Positions 6,493 to 10,915 of a stretch of 10,915 nt of DNA are shown piece by piece. A program made the position numbers and the translations under genes. Under the pieces are notes generated by a model that was given only the letters and a program-made list of their open reading frames with translations, had not been told where the DNA came from and made no database searches. The DNA is from an uncultured Anaerotignum sp. (lineage in GTDB: Bacteria > Bacillota > Clostridia > Lachnospirales > Anaerotignaceae). Positions within the stretch are counted from its first letter, which is position 1. Every line of letters starts with the position of its first letter. The stretch covers positions 1 through 10,915 of the forward strand of contig NZ_CAJMDQ010000076.1 in the NCBI RefSeq assembly GCF_905212195.1. Reading direction: 5' to 3'.

Positions 6493-7242
6493 TTACAAAG
6501 CAATATCCAATTCCACAGGGCAGTGGTCAGACCCCATGATGTCACTGTGGATTTTCGCGTCCTGCAAAGCATCCCGCAGACGCTCGGAAACCACATAATA
6601 GTCAATACGCCATCCGGCATTATTCTTTCTGGCGTTGAAACGATAACTCCACCAAGAATATGCCCCTGTCACATCAGGATAAAAATGACGGAAGGTATCC
6701 ACAAAGCCCGCTTCCAGCAGTTCTGTGAATTTACCTCTTTCTTCGTCTGTAAAGCCTGCGTTTCGGCGGTTCGTAGAAGGATTTTTCAGGTCAATTTCCG
6801 TATGTGCCACATTCAGATCGCCGCAGACGATGACAGGTTTTGTTTTGTCCAATTCCTGCAAGTATGCCCGGAAAGCATCGTCCCAAGTCATACGATAATC
6901 CAGACGGGCGTTTTCCTGCTGGGAATTTGGGGTGTAAACGGTCACATGATAGAATTTCTCAAACTCCAGTGTAATGACACGCCCCTCTTTGTCATGCTCC
7001 TCAATACCCAAGCCGTAAGAAATGGGTTCCTCTTTGGTAAATACCGCCACACCGGAATAGCCTTTCTTTTCCGCATAATTCCAGTACTGGTGATAGCCTT
7101 CTGTGGGCAGGTCAATCTGCCCTTCCTGCAATTTTGTTTCCTGTATGGAAAAAATGTCTGCGTCCGCTTCTTTGAAATAATCCAAAAAGCCTTTGCCTAC
7201 GGCTGCCCGCAGACCATTGACGTTCCATGAAATCATTTTCAT
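6493..7242 (-). CDS. xth: Exodeoxyribonuclease III / AP endonuclease
   Basis: The 249-residue protein belongs to the ExoIII/ExoA (XthA, Ape1) family of Mg-dependent base-excision-repair nucleases. They cut 5' of abasic sites and remove 3'-blocking groups. Active-site residues are visible: Asn7 in SWNVNGLRA, Glu35 in IQETK, Tyr103 in VYTPN, Asp142 and Asn144 in GDLNVAH, and Asp239-His240 in GSDHCPVE. Trp210-containing GWRIDYY and WWSYRFNAR are also family hallmarks. The length matches B. subtilis ExoA. The open frame runs upstream to 7428, but ATG at 7242 gives the canonical start and has AAGGAG 9 bases before it. The excluded extension contains the promoter. It heads a probable two-gene unit with the 91-residue protein. 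Confidence 0.96.
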   Translation of the reverse strand: MKMISWNVNGLRAAVGKGFLDYFKEADADIFSIQETKLQEGQIDLPTEGYHQYWNYAEKKGYSGVAVFTKEEPISYGLGIEEHDKEGRVITLEFEKFYHVTVYTPNSQQENARLDYRMTWDDAFRAYLQELDKTKPVIVCGDLNVAHTEIDLKNPSTNRRNAGFTDEERGKFTELLEAGFVDTFRHFYPDVTGAYSWWSYRFNARKNNAGWRIDYYVVSERLRDALQDAKIHSDIMGSDHCPVELDIAL

Positions 7243-7271
7243 CTCAATCCGCTCCTTTTCCTGTTTCTCAA

Positions 7272-7300
7272 AGTATACCATAATCCTTTCCCCTTGTCTT
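7272..7300 (-). promoter_or_regulatory. Probable sigma-A promoter of xth
   Basis: The minus strand has AAGACA (7295-7300), a 17-base spacer and TATACT (7272-7277). The -35 is only a 4/6 match and the -10 a 5/6 match. The distance to the ribosome site and start codon (29 bases between -10 and ATG) is right for a short leader. Confidence 0.55.
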
Positions 7301-7400
7301 GTGTCTTTTGCACCAAAGGAGTAAAATAAAATCAGCAAACCCCAAAGCAGCTTTCCCTCTATTTTTTCTTTCTGAAAAGGAGCTGCAACGGCTATCTTCA

Positions 7401-7414
7401 GAAAAATATTTTTC
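7401..7414. repeat. 14-base perfect palindrome in the xth / ArsC-like intergenic region
   Basis: GAAAAATATTTTTC reads the same on both strands and lies 30 bases upstream of the ArsC-like start codon. It could be an operator for the four-gene operon, but an AT-only core of this size can arise by chance. The 144 bases between the xth promoter and the next gene also hold a weak promoter candidate for the plus strand (TTCTGA 7370-7375, 17 bases, TATCTT 7393-7398) and a six-base inverted repeat GCAGCT/AGCTGC (7347-7352, 7381-7386). None of these is convincing alone. Confidence 0.35.
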
Positions 7415-7444
7415 ACGAAGATGCCCACAGGAAAGGAGTTTTAT

Positions 7445-7780
7445 ATGAATATTCAGATTTACGGCGCAAAAAAATGTTTCGACACCAAGAAAGCGGAACG
7501 GTATTTCAAGGAACGAAAAATCCCTTTTCAGTCCATTGATATCCACCGTTTCGGCATGAGCAAAAGCGTATTCGAATCTGCAAAGCGATGCATCGACGTG
7601 GAAGACATGATTGACCGCAAAGCAAAGGCATACAAAGATTTATATATGGATTACATCGACGAGAAAAAACGGGAAGGCACCCTCTTTGAAAATCCTGCCC
7701 TTTTTCGGACCCCCATCGTCCGCAACGGAAAGGAATTCACACTGGGTTACTGCCCGGACGTATGGAAAAACTGGGAATAA
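7445..7780 (+). CDS. ArsC/Spx-family thioredoxin-fold protein
   Basis: The 111-residue protein has the ArsC-family layout. Strand one is IQIYGAKKCFDTKKAERYF (3-21), with one cysteine, Cys11, at the catalytic position. A helix and the strand-two segment IPFQSIDI (26-33) follow. The C-terminal part is LFRTPIVRNGKEFTLGY (86-102), where ArsC and YffB have their conserved Arg/Pro segment. Spx-type CxxC is absent. Members include arsenate reductases, glutathione-dependent YffB-like reductases and Spx regulators; the sequence does not settle which, and no ars genes are nearby. ATG at 7445 follows AAGGAG with 6 bases spacing; the open frame from 7421 has no ribosome site. It is the first gene of a four-gene plus-strand run and is 18 bases from the next start. 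A thiol-redox or reductase role is inferred only. Confidence 0.8.
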   Translation: MNIQIYGAKKCFDTKKAERYFKERKIPFQSIDIHRFGMSKSVFESAKRCIDVEDMIDRKAKAYKDLYMDYIDEKKREGTLFENPALFRTPIVRNGKEFTLGYCPDVWKNWE

Positions 7781-7798
7781 TGAAGGAGGTTTTTGTGT

Positions 7799-8596
7799 AT
7801 GAAAATCGCATTGGCACAGCTGGATATGGGTTTTGAGGACAAGGGTTTTGCCATGAAAACCTGTGTGGAGCTCATGGAAAAAGCCGCAGCAAAAGAGGCA
7901 GACCTCATTGTCTTTCCTGAAATGACACTGACAGGCTTCACCATGTCCCCTGCAACCTATGGAGAATTAAAGGAAAACAGCAAAACCATTATTTTCTTTC
8001 AGGATGTGGCAAAAAAATTCCAGATGGCTGTTGTTTTCGGCGTAATCTTTTTAGAAGATGGAACGGCGCGGAATCACAGCATCGTTATGGACAAAAATGG
8101 TCATATTCTGGCGGATTATGCGAAAATTCATCCCTTCTCCTATGGTGCGGAAGCCAAGTATTACAGCGGCGGCCATGAACTGGCATTCTGTCAGGTGGAC
8201 GGCGTTCCTCTGTCCCCTTTTGTATGTTATGACCTGCGGTTCCCAGAAATCTTTCAGGCTGCTTCCAAAAAGAGCCTTGTTATGACCGTCATCGCCAACT
8301 GGCCCGTTGCCCGTGTGGGTCACTGGAAAACACTCCTGCAGGCACGCGCCATTGAAAACCAGAGTTTCATCGTAGGTGTCAACCGCAGCGGCAAAGACCG
8401 CACCCTCACTTACACCGGTGACAGCATGCTCATCTCCCCCACAGGGGAAATTTTAGCCCATCTGACAGGGGAAAATGAACTGGCTGTGGTGGAAATCGAC
8501 CCCAAAGAAGCTGAAGCATATCGGGCAGAATTTCCCCTGAAAGCAGACCGAAAAGAAGACCTTTACAGCCGCTTTTTCGAGGAAACAAAGGCATGA
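7799..8596 (+). CDS. Carbon-nitrogen hydrolase, omega-amidase (YafV/Nit2)-like
   Basis: The 265-residue protein is a nitrilase-superfamily amidase. The Glu-Lys-Cys triad is visible as Glu41 in VFPEMTLTGF, Lys109 in DYAKIHPFSYG and Cys143 in FVCYDLRFPE. The later segments NWP(V)AR, W-K-T-L-L-Q-A-R-A-I-E-N-Q and G-V-N-R-S-G-K-D-R, then YTGDSMLISPTGE, match YafV and mammalian Nit2. Those enzymes hydrolyse 2-oxoglutaramate and 2-oxosuccinamate to the 2-oxoacid and ammonia, closing the glutamine/asparagine transamination cycle. Substrate assignment here is by family likeness. ATG at 7799 has AAGGAGG 9 bases upstream; a TTG at 7793 in frame is too close to the ribosome site. It follows the ArsC-like gene by 18 bases and its TGA overlaps the GNAT start by four bases. 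The enzyme is expected in the cytoplasm. Confidence 0.9.
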   Translation: MKIALAQLDMGFEDKGFAMKTCVELMEKAAAKEADLIVFPEMTLTGFTMSPATYGELKENSKTIIFFQDVAKKFQMAVVFGVIFLEDGTARNHSIVMDKNGHILADYAKIHPFSYGAEAKYYSGGHELAFCQVDGVPLSPFVCYDLRFPEIFQAASKKSLVMTVIANWPVARVGHWKTLLQARAIENQSFIVGVNRSGKDRTLTYTGDSMLISPTGEILAHLTGENELAVVEIDPKEAEAYRAEFPLKADRKEDLYSRFFEETKA

Positions 8597-9084
8597 TTTG
8601 GGAAACACCCCGTCTATATCTGCGGGAACTGACAGAAGCAGACCTGCCCCAGCTGCTGGAAATGATGAACGGACAACGAAATTTTTATGAACGTCAATTT
8701 TCTCAAGAAGAACTGCAAAACTGGCTCACCAGACAGCAGCAGCGTTACCGGCAGAACTTTGGCATCTGGGGTGTTTGCCGAAAGGATGATGATGCCCTCA
8801 TTGGTCAGGCTGGACTGACATTCCAACGTTTTGGCAGACGGATGCTCTGGGAAATTGGCTACGGCATCACACCTTCCCAGTGCAAGAACGGCTATGCCAA
8901 AGAAGCCGCTGCCGCCTGTGTGCAGTTTGCCTTTTCTGTCCGCAAAGAACCTGTTGTCTATGCCGTCATCGCTTCTGATAATTACCCTTCCCTTTCCGTG
9001 GCCAAAGCCATCGGCATGGCACAGGAAGCGGAAACATTAGACCGCATGGGCAAATCTTATCTGCTTTTTTCCATCCATCGTTGA
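8593..9084 (+). CDS. GNAT-family N-acetyltransferase (RimJ/RimL type)
   Basis: The 163-residue protein opens with ETPRLYLRELTEADLPQLLEM (4-24), the classic start of RimJ/RimL-type GNAT enzymes. Strands 2-4 include GVCRKDDDALIGQAGL (60-75) and MLWEIGYGITPSQ (84-96). The acetyl-CoA loop is Q-C-K-N-G-Y-A-K-E-A (96-105), a variant of Q/R-x-x-G-x-G/A in which Tyr replaces the usual second-loop residue. The C-terminal N-Y-P-S-L-S-V-A-K-A-I-G-M segment (130-142) is also typical. Such enzymes acetylate protein N-termini, small-molecule amines or antibiotics; the acceptor cannot be read. The start overlaps the amidase stop as ATGA, so the two are translationally coupled. The next gene starts 24 bases on. 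Confidence 0.88.
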   Translation: MIWETPRLYLRELTEADLPQLLEMMNGQRNFYERQFSQEELQNWLTRQQQRYRQNFGIWGVCRKDDDALIGQAGLTFQRFGRRMLWEIGYGITPSQCKNGYAKEAAAACVQFAFSVRKEPVVYAVIASDNYPSLSVAKAIGMAQEAETLDRMGKSYLLFSIHR

Positions 9085-9108
9085 AAATTTATATAAAGGA
9101 GAATTGAT

Positions 9109-10197
9109 ATGAGTTTTTCACTGCGCCCCTATACACTGCCGGACTTCACACAGCCTTTTCTGGCTGATGCGCCGGATGTCTGTTTCCAGCCTGCGCCCTT
9201 TGACGGTGTGGCACCGGAACAGTATCACGCCATGAGCATTTTCCCAGAATATTTCAAAGTCAACGGCACGTGGCTGCTGGCGGAAGAAAGCCGCATGGAC
9301 TGCGTCGCTGTTTATGAAAATGGAAAAATCATTGTACGGGAATTCCGTTTGCTGAAAAAGGGCGACCTCATTGCCATCGGACGCACAGAGGACGGTTCTC
9401 AGGGCATTTATGTTCATGCCAACGGCTTTTCCGAAGAAAGGGAATTGCAGGAAGTTTTCGCTTTCCGTCAGGGACGTTCCCGGGAAACAGCCTTTTCCAA
9501 GGATTATAATGAACTGTACGAAATCCTCCGTCATGACCGTGACCATGGAAAAATCGTCTGGGTGCTGGGGCCCGCTTTCACTTTTGACAAAGACGCAAGG
9601 GACGCTTTTTCCAAAATGATTGCAGGAGGATACGTTCATGCCCTTATGGCAGGCAATGCCCTTGCCACCCACGACTTGGAAGGGGCATATCTGAACACCG
9701 CACTGGGACAGAACATCTACACCCAGAAAAACCAGCCAAACGGACATTACAACCATCTGGATACCATCAATCGGGTGCGTTTCCATGGAAGCATTCCCGC
9801 TTTTCTGGAAAAAGAGCACATCGACAACGGCATCATTTACAACTGCGAAAAATACCATGTGCCTTATGTCCTTGCAGGCTCCATCCGGGATGACGGCCCT
9901 TTGCCGCCTGTTTTTGGCAATGTATATGAAGCACAAAATGCTATGCGTGACCAGATTCGCAGCGCTACCACTGTCATTTGCATGGCAACCATGCTCCATA
10001 CCATTGCCACAGGTAATATGACTCCTTCTTATCGGGTTATGGCAGATGGTACTGTACGGCAGATTTATTTCTATTGTGTAGACATTTCCGAATTTGCCGT
10101 TAATAAGCTGGCTGACAGAGGCAGTCTGTCCGCAAGAGGCATCGTCACCAATGTACAGGATTTTATCTGCACCACAGCCAAGGCTTTGGGATTATAA
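9109..10197 (+). CDS. LOR/SDH-family protein (ArgZ/AgrE C-terminal type, putative ornithine cyclodeaminase)
   Basis: The 362-residue protein matches the TIGR00300-type family. Members include the NAD-dependent ornithine cyclodeaminase domain of cyanobacterial ArgZ/AgrE and an archaeal enzyme making proline and ammonia from ornithine. Visible segments: FDGVAPEQYH (31-40), FKVNGTWLL (49-57), SRMDCVAVYENGKI (61-74) and LLKKGDLIAIGR (81-92) of the first subdomain. Then come VWVLGPAF (150-157), GYVHALMAGNALATHDLEG (174-192), NGHYNHLDTINRVR (211-224), VLAGSIRDDGPLP (254-266), ATMLHTIATGNM (293-304) and the nucleotide-binding-like VDISEFAVNKLADRGS (324-339). The usual family members (about 400 residues) have an extra N-terminal segment before the VAP motif that is mostly missing here. 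ATG at 9109 has AAGGAG 7 bases upstream, so the short form looks genuine. It is the last gene of the run and is followed by a strong terminator. Family likeness is strong; the reaction is inferred. Confidence 0.82.
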   Translation: MSFSLRPYTLPDFTQPFLADAPDVCFQPAPFDGVAPEQYHAMSIFPEYFKVNGTWLLAEESRMDCVAVYENGKIIVREFRLLKKGDLIAIGRTEDGSQGIYVHANGFSEERELQEVFAFRQGRSRETAFSKDYNELYEILRHDRDHGKIVWVLGPAFTFDKDARDAFSKMIAGGYVHALMAGNALATHDLEGAYLNTALGQNIYTQKNQPNGHYNHLDTINRVRFHGSIPAFLEKEHIDNGIIYNCEKYHVPYVLAGSIRDDGPLPPVFGNVYEAQNAMRDQIRSATTVICMATMLHTIATGNMTPSYRVMADGTVRQIYFYCVDISEFAVNKLADRGSLSARGIVTNVQDFICTTAKALGL

Positions 10198-10238
10198 AGA
10201 TTTGCGGCAAAACACACCCTGCTATTCATAAAAAAATG

Positions 10239-10282
10239 AAAAAAGCTGGATTCCTTACTATGCAAAGGATTCCAGCTTTTTT
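10239..10282 (+). terminator. Rho-independent terminator of the ArsC-amidase-GNAT-LOR/SDH operon
   Basis: AAAAAAGCTGGA pairs with TCCAGCTTTTTT. After one T:T mismatch, TCCTT pairs with AAGGA around an 8-base loop. The six T residues at the 3' side make a standard intrinsic terminator 41 bases past the last stop codon. Its symmetric A/T flanks would let it work on either strand. Confidence 0.92.
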
Positions 10283-10353
10283 ATATGATATGTTTTCTTA
10301 TAAAAATCAGCTTTTTCCATTGAATCAGGCACCGGCCGCCGATTTTTGAATAG

Positions 10354-10362
10354 GATAGTATA
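10354..10362 (+). promoter_or_regulatory. Possible sporulation (sigma-K-like) -10 upstream of the collagen-like gene
   Basis: GATAGTATA matches the mother-cell sigma-K -10 pattern CATANNNTA at eight of nine positions, 28 bases before the proposed GTG start. An AC-containing -35 (CACC, 10330-10333) is present but about 20 bases away, longer than the usual 16-17. The overlapping TATAAC (10359-10364) could be a sigma-A -10 but has no matching -35. This is weak evidence alone. Confidence 0.25.
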
Positions 10363-10390
10363 ACTGACCAAATGAAAGCGGGGAGTCATC

Positions 10391-10915
10391 GTGTCCTTTT
10401 TTTATCATTGCTGCTGGAGAGGTCCCTTTCCACCTCCCTGCTGTGTGCAAATCTGCTGTCCGTGTCCAACAGGCGGAACCGGAGGAGAAACGGGAGCAAC
10501 CGGGGAAACAGGGCCCACTGGCGAAACAGGTCCCACCGGAGAAACAGGTCCCACCGGGGAGTCTGGACCAACAGGTATCTCCGGTGACACAGGAGAAACT
10601 GGACCTACTGGTGCTACTGGGGCCACTGGAGCCACCGGAGCTACCGGGCCTACGGGACCTACAGGAGCCACTGGTCCTATGGGCAGTATCGGCCCTACAG
10701 GTCCTATGGGGGCGACTGGTCCAACAGGAATAACTGGCCCTATGGGTGCAACGGGGCTTACTGGCATAACCGGCCCAACTGGGCCTACTGGGGCTACAGG
10801 GGCAATGGGCATGACTGGGCCTACTGGAATTACTGGTGAAACAGGTCCTATCGGTGAAACAGGTTCCACGGGAGCGACTGGCGAAAGAGGAGCCACCGGG
10901 CCCACTGGAGCAACC
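10391..10915 (+). CDS. Collagen-like Gly-X-Thr repeat protein (BclA-like), 5' part
   Basis: The first 175 residues are visible and the frame is open at the window end. Residues 1-27 form a short head with seven cysteines (7, 8, 17, 18, 22, 23, 25) and a proline cluster. From residue 32 there are 48 Gly-X-Y triplets without a break. Y is Thr in 39 of 48, and X is mostly Pro, Ala or Glu. This is the pattern of bacterial collagen-like glycoproteins such as BclA of the Bacillus exosporium and the C. difficile BclA proteins, whose Thr residues carry O-glycans. No ATG exists in this frame after the stop at 10373-10375. GTG at 10391 has GGGGAG 5 bases upstream and is my choice. ATG at 10372 is in another frame, with no ribosome site. 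No classic signal peptide is seen, as in other spore-surface members made inside the mother cell. A globular C-terminal domain is expected beyond the edge. The family is certain, the start fairly so. Confidence 0.85.
   Translation, partial: MSFFYHCCWRGPFPPPCCVQICCPCPTGGTGGETGATGETGPTGETGPTGETGPTGESGPTGISGDTGETGPTGATGATGATGATGPTGPTGATGPMGSIGPTGPMGATGPTGITGPMGATGLTGITGPTGPTGATGAMGMTGPTGITGETGPIGETGSTGATGERGATGPTGAT
10484..10915 (+). repeat. Tandem 9-base (Gly-X-Thr) coding repeat
   Basis: These are 48 consecutive imperfect 9-base units of the form GGN-NNN-ACN, encoding Gly-X-Thr, and they reach the window end. Units GET-GPT alternate first, then a run of four GAT units, then mixed GPM, GIT and GPT units. 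Synonymous third bases vary, so this is old, selected repetition and not a recent expansion. The low-complexity pattern also leaves long open frames in other frames and on the minus strand. Confidence 0.9.

Noticed and set aside
7243..7428. N-terminal extension of exonuclease III (62 residues), which looks partly hydrophobic
   Set aside because: The canonical start with AAGGAG is at 7242. The extension overlaps the promoter and does not resemble family members.
10372..10587. Plus-strand open frame starting ATG with an Arg/Asn-rich repeat
   Set aside because: It is another frame of the same 9-base repeat. There is no ribosome site before the ATG, and the sequence becomes low-complexity Arg-Asn.
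10405..10905. 166-codon open frame on the minus strand rich in Gly-Pro-Val
   Set aside because: It is the antisense shadow of the Gly-X-Thr repeats; it has no ribosome site and its repeat follows from GGN and ACN codons read backwards.
10475..10915. Regular short repeats resembling a CRISPR array or satellite
   Set aside because: The period is 9 bases with no spacers, and it translates to perfect Gly-X-Y triplets, so it is coding.

Overview
The window looks like chromosomal DNA from an anaerobic, probably spore-forming member of the Bacillota, most likely class Clostridia and close to Lachnospirales. This rests on strong AGGAGG-type ribosome sites, sigma-A promoters with 17-base spacers, a CIRCE/HrcA operator, a DUF5721-like protein and a BclA-like collagen-repeat gene. 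The species is not identified. G+C is moderate except in the first ~790 bases, which are clearly AT-richer.

Left part (1-3346, all minus strand). A well-made promoter at 1424-1452 drives maf (nucleotide pyrophosphatase). It reads on through a HAD phosphatase that overlaps maf by 4 bases and into a GtrA-like membrane protein that is cut by the window edge. Upstream of these, glnS (glutaminyl-tRNA synthetase) has its own promoter (3318-3346) and its own intrinsic terminator (1503-1553).

Middle (3384-6150, plus strand). Divergent from glnS is a 151-residue DUF5721-like gene with a near-consensus promoter. It is followed by a perfect CIRCE operator, a sigma-A promoter and htpG. This HtpG has an unusually long acidic linker. 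A bidirectional terminator at 6114-6150 separates htpG from two convergent minus-strand genes: exonuclease III (with its own promoter at 7272-7300) and a 91-residue protein of unknown function.

Right part (7445-10282, plus strand). A tight four-gene run encodes an ArsC/Spx-fold protein, an omega-amidase-like carbon-nitrogen hydrolase, a GNAT acetyltransferase (4-base overlap) and a short form of the LOR/SDH (ArgZ/AgrE C-terminal, ornithine cyclodeaminase) family. It ends at a strong hairpin. Two members point to amino-acid nitrogen metabolism, but that link is inference.

Right edge (10391-10915). A collagen-like surface protein starts, probably at GTG, with a short cysteine-rich head. It then runs as 48 uninterrupted Gly-X-Y triplets to the window end. 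Such proteins are typical of spore outer layers.

Most of the window is housekeeping. I found no CRISPR array, insertion sequence, phage gene, rRNA or tRNA, and no clearly new multi-gene defence or mobile system. The points most worth a second look are the CIRCE geometry at htpG, the HtpG linker, the N-terminally short LOR/SDH protein with its operon, and the collagen-like gene.
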